NCBI GenBank assembly: GCA_020639075.1
Contig: JACKHI010000002.1
Coordinates: 620,001 to 684,000 of the forward strand
Origin: Phycisphaerales bacterium
Lineage (GTDB): Bacteria > Planctomycetota > Phycisphaerae > UBA1845 > UTPLA1
Length of the DNA stretch: 64,000 nt
Direction of reading: 5' to 3'
In this document: in pieces, positions 18,483-26,797 of the stretch
Position numbering within the stretch: position 1 is the first letter of the stretch
How the letters are laid out: every line of letters starts with the position of its first letter
Program-made: the position numbers and the translations under genes
Notes under the pieces: model-generated
Seen by the model: the letters and a program-made list of their open reading frames with translations, nothing else
The model's database searches: none
Told to the model about the DNA's origin: nothing

Positions 18483-19241
18483 ATGACCTCCATTCCAGTC
18501 AGTCCGCGGGATGCATTCGTCGAATGGTGCGAGACGCATCAGGCGGGGTTCGTTGAAACCTATGGCGAAATCGGGATGAGCAAGTCGCAGGCGACGGCGT
18601 TTGCCGAGACCACCGACAAGGCGCGGACGCTGCTGATCGAGCAGGAGGAAGCGCGGCAGCGGTACGCCGTCGCGACGCGCGAGGCCGAGCAGATCGTGGG
18701 GTTGCTGCGGCGGCAGGCGGGCGACGCCGTCCGCAGCATCCGGGCGTTTGCCGAACTGCAGCCCGCCCCCGCGAAGGTATATGCGACCGCCCGCGTCGCA
18801 CCGCCGGCGACGCCCACCCCCACGCCGCCGCCCGGCCGACCGATGCGGCTGGCCGCAACGCTCGACGCGACCGACGGCTCACTGACATTAACGTGGAAGG
18901 CGCGGATGCCGCGCCGTCGCGCTGGGGCGACGTATCTGGTGCGCCGCCAGTTGCCGGGCGAGGAGGGTTTTTCAATCCTCGGCACGACGGGGAAGAAGAT
19001 GTTCGTCGACGAGTCACTGCCGGCGGGGATGACTACCGTGCGCTACACGGTGCAGGCGCAGCGCGGTGAAAGCATGGGTTCGCTGAGTGCGGTGTTGGTG
19101 GTGAATGTGGGGAAACGTCAAAACGCTGAAATGTCAAAAAGTCAAAATGCGGATGGGCTGATGGCCGGGAGTGGGGTGCGTGGGGAGATTCGGCGGGCGG
19201 CGTCTGATGTGTCAAATCCCTACGCCGGTGTGCCCGGATAA
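18483..19241 (+). CDS. FN3-containing family protein A, function unknown
   Basis: About 252 aa, with GAGGAAATGCA giving the start at 18483. Residues ~1-100 are helical, with F-x-EWC-x-x-H near the N-terminus and AGDAVRSIRAFAELQ at ~80-94. A Pro/Thr linker (PPATPTPTPPPG) follows, then a fibronectin-III-like beta domain (~120-215; SLTLTWKAR, YLVRRQLPGEEGF, YTVQAQRGE). A low-complexity tail is partly encoded by direct repeats (CGTCAAAACGCTGAAATG, GTCAAAAAGTCAAAATG). There is no signal peptide. It is a paralogue of the protein at 20946 (the N-terminal motifs and FN3 core match), with a third, broken copy at 16063. No function can be assigned. Confidence 0.82.
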   Translation: MTSIPVSPRDAFVEWCETHQAGFVETYGEIGMSKSQATAFAETTDKARTLLIEQEEARQRYAVATREAEQIVGLLRRQAGDAVRSIRAFAELQPAPAKVYATARVAPPATPTPTPPPGRPMRLAATLDATDGSLTLTWKARMPRRRAGATYLVRRQLPGEEGFSILGTTGKKMFVDESLPAGMTTVRYTVQAQRGESMGSLSAVLVVNVGKRQNAEMSKSQNADGLMAGSGVRGEIRRAASDVSNPYAGVPG

Positions 19242-19760
19242 TGCCGCAATTCTCTCAGAAGGTGACGGCGTGTGCCCGACCATCCGCTTGGTCGTTTCGT
19301 TAGATCAGTTTCCAATGCGAGCGAGTGTTGGCAAGAATGCGGCCGATGACCTGTCCGATGCTATTGCGATCATCTGAGGGCGACGCATACCCATTTAGAT
19401 ACAAGCGATATGGCTGAATGTGAATGCTGCTTGCGAGGCTCAAGCGGATCTCACTGCGTTCGACAATTCCAGTTGCAGTCCCGGCCTCCTCCGCAGTACC
19501 ATGACCACGTTGGGTGCCGGGGAGTGCCGCCGCGATGCGGGGCGATGGCGCGGGTCGCGTATGGCAAGGCGCATTCGCGGACTCGGCGTCGTTCGCCTAT
19601 CCCATCGCGACAACCTGGTGCCAGGCCAACTATGCGCAGCGCGCGGAACGCAAACGGCGAACAGATGTATCGGTGCAAACAGCTACAATGCCGACAACTA
19701 TGCGGTGCTGATCGGAGACCGTCGTGTTTTTGCCATTTACATTGAAAGGAGATCGTCGAG
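19242..19760. other. intergenic region, no supported gene
   Basis: 519 bp. Frames on both strands stay open between ~19.4 and 19.75 kb, but none has a family signature, a signal peptide or a good start. A decayed exported protein is conceivable. AAGGAGATCG at ~19744 is the ribosome binding site of the next gene. Confidence 0.4.
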
Positions 19761-20468
19761 ATGTCGTGTCTGCAAAGATGGACCGGAATCACAGTATTTC
19801 TTGCCTGCAGTGCGCAGGTGGCGTCAGCGTCTCTCATCGTTTTTTCCGATGGTGACTTTTCTCCCGGCGACTACCAGGAGCTGATACAGACTACTGGAAC
19901 AGCCTCAAGCACTGCGGAGACGGTGTCGCCCGGCGGCAATCCTGGTGCGTTTTTGAAAATCACGAACGATCTCCTACCAGATTCCGGTGTGGTGAACTTC
20001 CAATTCAATTCCCAATTCGTTTACGACCCATCGACGCAGGGAGAGGTGGTCTCTGCTGCCGGGTCGTTTGATGCGTTTAGCTTCGTTGCGGGGCCGGGGC
20101 TCCCGATGGTCGGCGTCGGACTCGGCGCCAGACAAGGGGGGGAGCCCTGCTACACACAATCGGTGAACGTATCATCAGATGTGCAGGCATGGCAAATCCA
20201 AATGCACCCCGATCTTCTGAATGTCTTCAGCTGCATCAACTGGGTTGACGGGGGGCCAATCGAATTCGGCGCATACGTGGAGAACGGGAGCATGTCTCAG
20301 GGCTATACGAAAATGGGCGGTATCGATAACCTCCACATTGAGTTAAACACAATACCCGAGCCGACGTCGCTGGCACTGTTGATTTTCGCGTTCCCGGCCT
20401 TCGGATTGATCGTGGGGCGGCGGTTTGCCGGGCCCGCACTTCAAACGAACGGCGGCAGGCGAGGTTGA
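19761..20468 (+). CDS. PEP-CTERM exosortase-target protein
   Basis: About 235 aa. It has a signal peptide (LQRWTGITVFLACSAQVASA) and a beta-rich extracellular body with a conserved Cys pair. The C-terminal sorting signal is IPEPTSLALLIFAFPAFGLIVGRR: the PEP motif, a hydrophobic helix and an Arg cluster. Such proteins are cleaved and sorted by an exosortase/EpsH transpeptidase, usually linked to exopolysaccharide. No exosortase is in the window. The residues after GRR (~14) are longer than usual. A ribosome binding site AAGGAG lies ~10 nt upstream. Confidence 0.85.
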   Translation: MSCLQRWTGITVFLACSAQVASASLIVFSDGDFSPGDYQELIQTTGTASSTAETVSPGGNPGAFLKITNDLLPDSGVVNFQFNSQFVYDPSTQGEVVSAAGSFDAFSFVAGPGLPMVGVGLGARQGGEPCYTQSVNVSSDVQAWQIQMHPDLLNVFSCINWVDGGPIEFGAYVENGSMSQGYTKMGGIDNLHIELNTIPEPTSLALLIFAFPAFGLIVGRRFAGPALQTNGGRRG

Positions 20469-20945
20469 ATGGGGCGAGGACCGGCTCGCTCGCCAAAGAG
20501 GGCCTTCAGTTCCGTTCGTAGATGCTCACCAGCCTCGGCGAGGCCGAAATGGGGGGCCGCCACGGCGCTAAGTCGTGCGGCGTCGTGGTCAGCGGGGGAT
20601 CGTAAGGGGGCGGCCAGCCCCCTTGCACCCGCGAATGCAGATCGGCAGCGGGTGAATTGCCAACACACTGGCAGTATAGCGGACGAATTGCAGGCCGGCA
20701 ATCATGCGCAATATTGAATTGATGCGCGACGCTACCGCAATCGCCTCACCGCCACTACGAATGGCACACCAAACAGCAATTTCTCGCAGAGCGAAATAAA
20801 ACTCGCATTTTGTCTAATCGAACCGCGCAAATCACCCGACCTTCCTTTCCAAACTTGGGTCAGTCGCTTCAATCGTTGAAGTGACATTCTATTGGCATTC
20901 GCCGGAATCGCGGCAGCAGCCGTGGCAAGGAAGGAACCGATCATC
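20469..20945. other. intergenic region holding repeat copy 2
   Basis: 477 bp. It contains repeat copy 2 at 20591-20643 and an AT-richer segment at ~20700-20900, the probable promoter of the following gene. A strong ribosome binding site (AAGGAAGGA) lies at ~20928. No gene is supported. Confidence 0.5.
20591..20643. repeat. two-hairpin plus palindrome repeat, copy 2
   Basis: AGCGGGGGATCG, then the stem AAGGGGGC / GCCCCCTT around GGCCA, then CACCCGCGAATGCAGATC, in which the palindrome seen in copies 1 and 3 is imperfect. It lies 123 bp after the stop of the PEP-CTERM gene. Confidence 0.7.
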
Positions 20946-21719
20946 ATGGCAACATACCCCACTTCCCCGCGCGCCGACTTCCTGCAATGGTGTCAGTCGC
21001 ATCAGCAGGTGTTCGTCGATAATGCCGCAACCATCGGACTGACGACCGAACAGGCGGCGGCATTCGCCACCGAAACATCGGCCGCCGTCGCGGCGGATCT
21101 GGCGCAGGCGTCATCCAAGGAGTCGGCCAAGGTCGCGACGCAGACGGTCAATGACGCCGTCAGCACATTGCAATCCAGCGCGGGCGATGTCGTGCGCTCC
21201 ATTCGCGCCTATGCCGAACTGCAGGCCGACCCCAACAGCGTCTACAACACGGCCCAGATTCCGCCGCCGGCATCGCCCACGCCTGCGCCGCCGCCCGCGC
21301 AGCCGACGGATCTCACTGTCACGCTTGAGGCGGCATCCGGCGACCTGATGCTCAGTTGGAAGGCGGCGAACCCGAGCGGGACGAGCGGCACGAGCTACAT
21401 CATCCGCCGACGGCTGCCGACCGAAAGCGAGTTCAGCTTCATCGGCGTCAGCGGAAAGAAGAAGTTCGTCGATACCACGCTCGTTGCCGGGCCGGACAGT
21501 GTGCAGTACACCGTCCAGGGTCAGCGGTCGGACTCGGCCGGGCCGGTCTCACAGATTTTCGTGGTGACGTTCGGGCAGCTTTCGGATGGGACCAGCTCCG
21601 CGTACGTCGGCGCCAGTGCGCCGCGGGCCGCGATCGCCGCGAAGGCGCCGACGAACGGTAACGGCAATGGCTACACCAACGGCAGTTCCGCGAACGGCTT
21701 GTCGCGCATGGGTGTTTGA
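20946..21719 (+). CDS. FN3-containing family protein B, function unknown
   Basis: About 257 aa. The ATG at 20946 follows AAGGAAGGA; its N-terminus MATYPTSPRADFLQWCQSH aligns with MTSIPVSPRDAFVEWCETH of protein A. A helical N-terminal region rich in Ala (~20-95) ends with AGDVVRSIRAYAELQ. A Pro linker (PPPASPTPAPPPAQP) leads to an FN3-like domain (LMLSWKAANP, YIIRRRLPTESEF, YTVQGQRSD). The tail is Gly/Asn-rich (NGNGNGYTNG). No signal peptide or membrane segment. Conservation of both halves and the linker among three local copies indicates a real family. The context gives no pathway. Confidence 0.83.
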   Translation: MATYPTSPRADFLQWCQSHQQVFVDNAATIGLTTEQAAAFATETSAAVAADLAQASSKESAKVATQTVNDAVSTLQSSAGDVVRSIRAYAELQADPNSVYNTAQIPPPASPTPAPPPAQPTDLTVTLEAASGDLMLSWKAANPSGTSGTSYIIRRRLPTESEFSFIGVSGKKKFVDTTLVAGPDSVQYTVQGQRSDSAGPVSQIFVVTFGQLSDGTSSAYVGASAPRAAIAAKAPTNGNGNGYTNGSSANGLSRMGV

Positions 21720-21820
21720 CAGATGCAGAACGTCGACGGCGAGTTGGGGGCCTGTGACGGGGATGTGGGAAGCCCGTTTGCGGGCCTCGCGCTCGGGCGC
21801 CAATGGTCGGCTTGCCCGTT

Positions 21821-21869
21821 AGCGGGGTTGTTAGAGGGTGACTGCCCTCTGGTCATTCGCGAATGCAGT
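21821..21869. repeat. two-hairpin plus palindrome repeat, copy 3
   Basis: AGCGGGGTTG, then the stem AGAGGG / CCCTCT around TGACTG, then the palindrome CATTCGCGAATG and GCAG. The stem differs from copies 1 and 2 on both sides, so pairing is kept. A second hairpin GCCCG-TTT-GCGGGC lies just upstream (21772-21785) and may be the terminator of the FN3 gene. Confidence 0.7.
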
Positions 21870-21902
21870 CCAAGTCGAACGACAGTCGCTCAGTCGTGGC
21901 AT

Positions 21903-22625
21903 TCACCGGGTCCTCATTTGACCGACCGTCGCCGCTTCACCGTCCGGCAGCGTCAGGATGCGATGTTCTTGTGCGTCCTGCATCGTGATGACGGGCTTGT
22001 CGCCCTTTTCAACGCCGATGTTGATCAGGCCGTCGCGATCTATCACAACGTTGCCGTCGCCACCGTAGAATCTCATCATCGCGCCCGAGTCTTTCTTTGC
22101 CGCAACAACGAACGTTTGGGACAGGTCCCCACCGAGAATCTTGATGGATGCGTCGTTGTGCTTCGTCACCTCAAGCTCGATGGCGCTGGTGAAGATGATG
22201 GCGCCGTTGATCCGGCGTTTGGATCGCAGGATACTGATTGAGGCGTCGCCGTCGTCACCTTGATGAAGTCGGACTCTTCCCTGGCCATTCTTGTCATGGA
22301 TGCAGATCGTCGGCGATTCGTGGGCCAGCGGGTGGTTCTCAAGCACAGCCGAGATTCTGCAATTACCGTGGCTGTCGAGAATCTGGATGCCGTCTTCCGA
22401 CAGGACAACTCGCTTGCGCCCCGCCTTGTCGACGATCTCCAGACGTTGAGTGGAGATTGTGCGCGCGTCGTCCGCCGTTTCGGGCCCGGCGATCGCCGCG
22501 GGCGGGTAGAGGCTGTCTCGGTATATCAGCAATACAAGACAAACCAACGCAAATACGAGAAATTGCCTTTGGATTCGCTCTATCTTTGGCGTGTCGCCGA
22601 GATGGCTGCGTTTGTCGTTCATCAT
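21903..22625 (-). CDS. single-pass membrane protein with beta-rich C-terminal region
   Basis: About 240 aa, with AAGGAG 8 nt before the start. A short cytoplasmic N-terminus is followed by a membrane helix at ~22-37 (FLVFALVCLVLLIY). The rest is extracytoplasmic and made of repeated short strands with the pattern (I/V)xDxxGxxR: EIVDKAGRKRVVLSEDGIQILDS, CIHDKNGQGRVRLHQGD, FYGGDGNVVIDRDGLINIGV. This looks like a beta-helix or repeated-strand solenoid. No catalytic motif is seen. It is divergent from the element to its right and not in an operon. Function unknown. Confidence 0.72.
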   Translation of the reverse strand: MMNDKRSHLGDTPKIERIQRQFLVFALVCLVLLIYRDSLYPPAAIAGPETADDARTISTQRLEIVDKAGRKRVVLSEDGIQILDSHGNCRISAVLENHPLAHESPTICIHDKNGQGRVRLHQGDDGDASISILRSKRRINGAIIFTSAIELEVTKHNDASIKILGGDLSQTFVVAAKKDSGAMMRFYGGDGNVVIDRDGLINIGVEKGDKPVITMQDAQEHRILTLPDGEAATVGQMRTR

Positions 22626-23118
22626 GGGTCATTCTCCTTGGCGGGATGGGATAGGCCAGGGCATTCGAAGCCCACCGGCCCAAGTCGTTTGACTGCGTCG
22701 CGTGGGGGCCTGACATCTTGATCACGAATACTAGGTATGTTGCACCCTGCGGGCAAAGGTGAATGCAACAGACGGGCGACACTGGTCGCTTTCGGGGCCT
22801 GGTGAAACAGAAGCCAGCAGGCCCCACCTCGCAGAGTCGGAAGAAAAGCTTGGGGTCCAGCTTGGGGTGGAAGCCGACGTTTGTAGTGATTCCAAGTCGT
22901 CGCCTGTCGCTCCAGCCACTCCATCCAACGACAATGATCGACTATCGAAGCGCGCGAAAAAACGGGCCTCACGACGGCGCAAGACGCGATTTGTCGGGGG
23001 ATGACGGGAGAAAGAAAGGAAAGCGGGCGACGCGACTCGAACGCGCAACATTCAGCTTGGAAGGCTGGACGGGCAGGGTTCTAACGAGCTGGAATCGCAA
23101 GAGCTTACGGATGACGGC
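22626..23118. other. non-coding stretch at the left border of the integrated element
   Basis: 493 bp. No gene is supported. It ends in the attL copy of the tRNA-Gly 3' half (23020-23067), so chromosome sequence stops there and element sequence begins. Confidence 0.5.
23020..23067. repeat. attL: 48-bp tRNA-Gly 3'-half duplicate
   Basis: Identical over 48 bp to 32584-32631. It contains the T-arm, the 3' acceptor strand and the anticodon 3' stem of tRNA-Gly but not the 5' half, so it is a partial tRNA left by integration. Confidence 0.93.
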
Positions 23119-23331
23119 GTGAGCGTTTCCACTACTGTTTCCACCGGCGGGCCGAATTTCGAGCAGTCTAACGACAAAAAGGCGGACCATGCCGACGGCT
23201 CGCCATCGATGGCGGATGGTAGCGAATCGACCGGCCGTGATCTGCTCGTAGCGCTCGCCGACACCCTGCTGGCGCTGACACCGGATCAGCGGGAGCGACT
23301 TTCTGAGATGCTGAGGACAGAGATTGCATGA
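23119..23331 (+). CDS. small protein or remnant of an integrase tail
   Basis: 70 aa from a GTG start. The Ser/Thr/Asp-rich N-terminus is followed by a helix-forming C-terminus (DLLVALADTLLALTPDQRERLSEMLRTEIA). It has no clear ribosome binding site. Its position just inside attL, and nucleotide similarity of its first ~25 bases to the region before the integrase 3' end, suggest either a small element-encoded gene or the end of a former integrase gene. Not recognised further. Confidence 0.4.
   Translation: MSVSTTVSTGGPNFEQSNDKKADHADGSPSMADGSESTGRDLLVALADTLLALTPDQRERLSEMLRTEIA
23125..23144. repeat. paired GTTTCCAC direct repeats near attL
   Basis: GTTTCCAC at 23125 and 23137, 12 bp apart, 58 bp inside the att core. 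The same pair with the same spacing occurs at 32436-32455 near attR. These are candidate integrase arm-type sites. Confidence 0.45.
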
Positions 23332-23567
23332 AGTGCAATGATGGGCGTTGGCCTGCCGTGCTCCGAATTCGATGTCGGCACTTTCCCCCAGACAGGCGAT
23401 TGTCCGAGAGTGCTTGGTCGCCATTTCCCACTAGACAATACGGCCCCGACACTTTCAGTGGGACTTTGGACACCGACGGCCGCACACCAGATTTCCGACC
23501 CTTGTCGCATTGCACGCACTCCCAATTCATACCATTATTCGTGCCAGACCAGAGTTGGAGGAGGCAA

Positions 23568-23972
23568 ATGAGAATATTCCGAAATCTATTTCTGAATCGG
23601 GAGGTCAAGGGTGCGATTGGCGTACTGGACGAGTTTGCCGTGAGGTTCAGGGGCGCGGGCTTTCAACGGGTACGCGACCAAGTGGAGGCGGGGTTTCGAC
23701 GACACTCTCATGACCTAGTTACAATTGTTGATGGTGGAACCCCCCTACGACAGATAGTCATGCAAGCGCTGGCGAATACTGCCGGGGACCACATAGAGAG
23801 CGGCAATTACCACGCGCATCGCGGCGTGTTGGATCCCATCGGCCCCGGCAGCGAGATTCTGCAGCTCTTCGATGCTGCTGTGGACGAGCTGGTTCGAATG
23901 AACGCGATTGATCCTGATTTCGCTACCGCAAAGAAGGATGAGCTAAGAAACCGTATTCGAGACGTCGGTTAG
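23568..23972 (+). CDS. hypothetical protein in the integrated element
   Basis: 134 aa, start at the ATG after GGAGGAGGCAA; the longer open frame upstream lacks coding character. Predicted alpha-helical, with DEFAVRFRGAGFQRVRDQVEAGFRRHSHDLVTIVDGG and ELVRMNAIDPDFATAKKDELRNRIRDVG. There is no signal peptide, membrane segment or known motif. It is the first well-supported gene inside attL and may be cargo. Function not recognised. Confidence 0.65.
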   Translation: MRIFRNLFLNREVKGAIGVLDEFAVRFRGAGFQRVRDQVEAGFRRHSHDLVTIVDGGTPLRQIVMQALANTAGDHIESGNYHAHRGVLDPIGPGSEILQLFDAAVDELVRMNAIDPDFATAKKDELRNRIRDVG

Positions 23973-24222
23973 TTGCCGGCCCCGTCGCTACGACGTAGAC
24001 CGTCCGATTCTGCAGGTCAGCAGACAGGACTCTTGGGGTGTCAAAGCATGAGAGTCTCTCGACTAGTCGATGCAATCCCATTGCGTCTGGTTCGGGCGGA
24101 CGAATGTTAGGTGTCGGACGCCCAGGCACGCGCGATTGAGGGATACCTCGGATCTGGCTTCAGTGCGGCCAATCTTGAATTCACTTGAAACCCAGCACGC
24201 GCGGCTGTAACTACCTAATTCG

Positions 24223-24804
24223 ATGGCACATGAGGAACCCAGCAAATACGCAGCCTTGTCCCCGCATGCCCGCGCCCTGCGAAAGAAGAGAGTGCTTCGT
24301 CGGGTTAGTACGCACGGCTGCTTTGCGATTGCGTGTCGTGAAGCGGGAATCAGTGTGTCGACGCTAAAGAACTGGCGACGAGCCGATGCGGAGTTTGCCG
24401 AAAAGCTCGAGTCCGCGCGGGCTGAGGCCGCGGATACGCTTGAATTGGAAGCCCGCCGACGGGCCGTCGATGGCGTCGAGCGGCCAGTTTTTCACAAAGG
24501 CGAAATCGTCGGACACACGCGCGAATACAGCGATTCCCTCCTGGCGATGCTCTTGCGCGGCAGCAACCCCGCCAAATACGGAAATCGATCGAGCGACGTC
24601 AACGTCTATTCACAGACGAATATCCACAACCAGCGAAACGAGCCGGGGTCACCTCAAGTCGAAGTCGGCCCGGAGCGCCAAGCGATGTTGAAACGGTTGC
24701 GGTCAATAATCTGGGAAGCGTGTCCGGAGTCGCGATATCCTGATGCGATAGGGGGCAAAGGCGTGGCAGACCCAGCGCCAGACCGAGCGGCCAACCCAGC
24801 CTGA
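24223..24804 (+). CDS. terminase-small-subunit-like HTH protein
   Basis: 193 aa. The N-terminal helix-turn-helix (HGCFAIACREAGISVSTLKNWRRADAEFAEKLESAR, ~31-66) is of the kind found in phage small terminase proteins. It is followed by a dimerisation-type helical part with ARRRAVDGVERPVF, KGEIVGHTREYSDSLLAMLLRGSNPAKYGNR. This last signature (G-x-REYSD-x-LL-x-x-LL-x-x-x-PxKY) is common in phage-linked TerS-like proteins. No large subunit, portal or capsid gene is present, so if it recognises DNA ends it must work with a helper phage terminase, as in PICIs. It could alternatively be a regulator. Confidence 0.72.
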   Translation: MAHEEPSKYAALSPHARALRKKRVLRRVSTHGCFAIACREAGISVSTLKNWRRADAEFAEKLESARAEAADTLELEARRRAVDGVERPVFHKGEIVGHTREYSDSLLAMLLRGSNPAKYGNRSSDVNVYSQTNIHNQRNEPGSPQVEVGPERQAMLKRLRSIIWEACPESRYPDAIGGKGVADPAPDRAANPA

Positions 24805-24992
24805 TTTGCCGGATTGTGTTCCGACTTATGAGCCCCCCGATTTAGATTGCGGCGCTAATCGGCGCTTGCAGCAGACAGTTCTTTGCCACATGCTTCGTGA
24901 TACCACTTGGGGCGACGGCCTCAAGTCAATGCTCGCCGCGGATCGCGCTTCACATAGCCCGGTGCGATCCGCTGGCGAGCCACCAATGGGCT

Positions 24993-25838
24993 ATGGAGAT
25001 GTCAGAGCAAATCCGACCTGAGAAATACAGGCCCTATGCATTTGGGATCCTGGTTGCCTACTCCAACGAGATGATCCGTCTCCAGCAGCAGAGAATGCGT
25101 CAAGCCAACGCAAACCCGCATGTCTATCGGAACATCATCGACAGCATCAGGGCCTTGATTTTTGAGCATGGCGAACAGGCATCCTTATTTGCCGTTCGCC
25201 GTAATTTCGACACTTCGCCGATTGATCGAGTGATCGCTGCCCATCGACGTAGTCGACTCCCAAATGAACGAGAGATGGAGGACTTGTACGCAATCTGCAA
25301 CAGGTTCAACGCGATCGACTTGCATGACAGGGAACGCGCGGAAACAGCCGACAACCAAGCTGACGCAACCAGAGCTATTCGAGATGCGCTCGACGCGATT
25401 GCAAGGAGTGAGAAATCCAGGGCGGCGTTTTACGCTGACATAGCAAACATCGGTGCAGCGATGGGTGGGCAGCTACGGGCATTCCCGCCTAGCCCAATTG
25501 AGGGCGTCGTCGCAGATTCAGGTGCCGCAGACAATTCTGCCGAAGTGAACGCTGCCGGGGGGGAAGGGGGCACACCACAGATTCCAAAGCGGGCTAGGCA
25601 CGCACATCAACTCTATCAACAAGCGTGCGAAGCGAACGACACGGATAGAATGACCGATGACAACGCCTACGACTTTCTAAAGCGTACAATTCAAGACTCG
25701 GGTGAGACTCTCGACCTACCAACGCGGGTTGCATTCAGGCGAAACCTGTCAACCTACCGAAACCGCACGGGGACTCAAAAGAATAGGCCGCGACGCGGTC
25801 GCGAAGGTGGGTCAGTCGTTAGGGAATCCGACATCTAA
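24993..25838 (+). CDS. hypothetical helical protein in the integrated element
   Basis: About 281 aa from the ATG at 24993 (24999 is equally possible). The N-terminal part, ~1-70, contains IRPEKYRPYAFGILVAYSNEMIRLQQQR; the centre is charged and helical; a polar linker (ADSGAADNSAEVNAAGGEGG) precedes a C-terminal helical domain ending in a very basic tail (NRTGTQKNRPRRGREGG) that could bind nucleic acid. The stop is directly followed by the iteron-like array. No known motif. It is less GC-rich than the replication operon that follows. Confidence 0.6.
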   Translation: MEMSEQIRPEKYRPYAFGILVAYSNEMIRLQQQRMRQANANPHVYRNIIDSIRALIFEHGEQASLFAVRRNFDTSPIDRVIAAHRRSRLPNEREMEDLYAICNRFNAIDLHDRERAETADNQADATRAIRDALDAIARSEKSRAAFYADIANIGAAMGGQLRAFPPSPIEGVVADSGAADNSAEVNAAGGEGGTPQIPKRARHAHQLYQQACEANDTDRMTDDNAYDFLKRTIQDSGETLDLPTRVAFRRNLSTYRNRTGTQKNRPRRGREGGSVVRESDI

Positions 25839-25970
25839 CCGGAAACGAATCGGAAACAAATCGGAAATCGTGAGTTTCCGGTTTCGTAGCACGACGTCGC
25901 TCGCAGGTCTGAATCCGCGATTCCCGATCGCCAAACAGGAAACTCAGGGGGCCTGTCGATTTCCGGTTTC
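25839..25970. repeat. iteron-like array, candidate replication origin or control site
   Basis: Three direct repeats at 11-bp spacing (CGGAAACGAAT at 25840, CGGAAACAAAT at 25851, CGGAAATCG at 25862), an inverted copy GTTTCCGGTTTC at 25874, another GGAAAC at 25938 and an inverted GATTTCCGGTTTC at 25958. It lies just upstream of the xis-like/primase/helicase operon. The arrangement fits iterons of a replication origin or an operator. Confidence 0.55.
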
Positions 25971-26046
25971 TGGTCCATAGCGGGCGTGTGTAGTACAGGC
26001 GGTGAACCGTTTGGCACACGACGCGATTGGACGGAGATTAGGCACA

Positions 26047-26313
26047 ATGACCGCAATCTCGACTCACGCCACCGACGGGGGAACCGCCGGGACCGACCCA
26101 GCACGGTCTGAGCTGCTGGACGTTGGGGCCGTAGCGGGGTTGATTTCCTGTTCCAAACGAACGGTGTATCGCCTCGCCGACGCGGATCGAATGCCGCGAC
26201 CGCTGAAGGTCGGATCGCTTGTCCGCTGGCGGCGGACCGACATCTTCGACTGGATTGCGAACGGGTGCCGCGACCTTCGAGCCGCACAGCGCGGGAAGGG
26301 GGCCGGACGATGA
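26047..26313 (+). CDS. AlpA/excisionase-like helix-turn-helix protein
   Basis: 88 aa, ATG 9 nt after GGAG. After a variable N-terminus comes a MerR-type winged helix as in AlpA and Xis proteins: LLDVGAVAGLISCSKRTVYRLADADRMPRPLKVGSLVRWRRTDIFDWIANG. Such proteins bind DNA to direct excision or to switch on the genes of prophages and satellites. It heads an operon in which its stop overlaps the next start by 4 nt, and sits just after the repeat array. That suits a switch controlling excision and replication. Confidence 0.82.
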   Translation: MTAISTHATDGGTAGTDPARSELLDVGAVAGLISCSKRTVYRLADADRMPRPLKVGSLVRWRRTDIFDWIANGCRDLRAAQRGKGAGR

Positions 26314-26795
26314 AACCGTCGGACAGGCTCAATCCCTCCATCCCGCCAAGCAACGGTCGGGAGGCCGGCGAGCGTCGCAAGCGGGACGCGCTCGAATTGC
26401 ACGAAGTGAATCGCGATGACGTCCTGAGTCGCGGTCGCCGGGCGCTGCTCGAAATCCTCCTGCGAAGCGACGTGGCGACGGCGGACGACGTTCGGGACGC
26501 GATCACGTTGCCGCCGGGTATCGACGCCCGATGTCTCGGCTCGATACCGGGACCACTTGCCAAGGCAGGCATCATTGAATGCTCGGGGTACGTCAAGTCG
26601 TCGCGCCCGGCGCGACACGCTTCGATTCTGACAGTCTGGCGGCTGGTGGATGGGTCGGCGGCTCGCCGATGGTTGGCAATGAACCCCGCGCCGCCGGATG
26701 ACGACGATGCGGCGGCGGGAATGGTGCAAGCCGATCCGCCGAAAAAACCGAGCCCAACGGCGGCTACCGTCGGGCTCGGCGTGGAGGGCCATTGA
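26310..26795 (+). CDS. putative winged-helix protein of the replication operon
   Basis: 161 aa, ATGA overlap with the AlpA-like gene. The centre (LSRGRRALLEILLRSDVATADDVRDAITLPPGIDARCLGSIPGPLAKAGIIECSGYVKSSRPARHASILTVWRLVDG) has the helix-helix-wing pattern of small winged-helix proteins, resembling phage-encoded replication accessory proteins. Disordered ends. It is probably DNA-binding. No specific family is recognised. Confidence 0.65.
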   Translation: MKPSDRLNPSIPPSNGREAGERRKRDALELHEVNRDDVLSRGRRALLEILLRSDVATADDVRDAITLPPGIDARCLGSIPGPLAKAGIIECSGYVKSSRPARHASILTVWRLVDGSAARRWLAMNPAPPDDDDAAAGMVQADPPKKPSPTAATVGLGVEGH

Positions 26796-26797
26796 AA

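Noticed and set aside
19410..19884. Overlapping open frames on both strands before the PEP-CTERM gene
   Set aside because: No start, signal or family feature; kept only as a possible decayed gene.
15749..21869. Three hairpin repeats as integron attC sites
   Set aside because: GTTAGCG-like words occur in copy 3 (21819), but there is no matching RYYYAAC partner, the genes face different directions, and no integron integrase is in the window.
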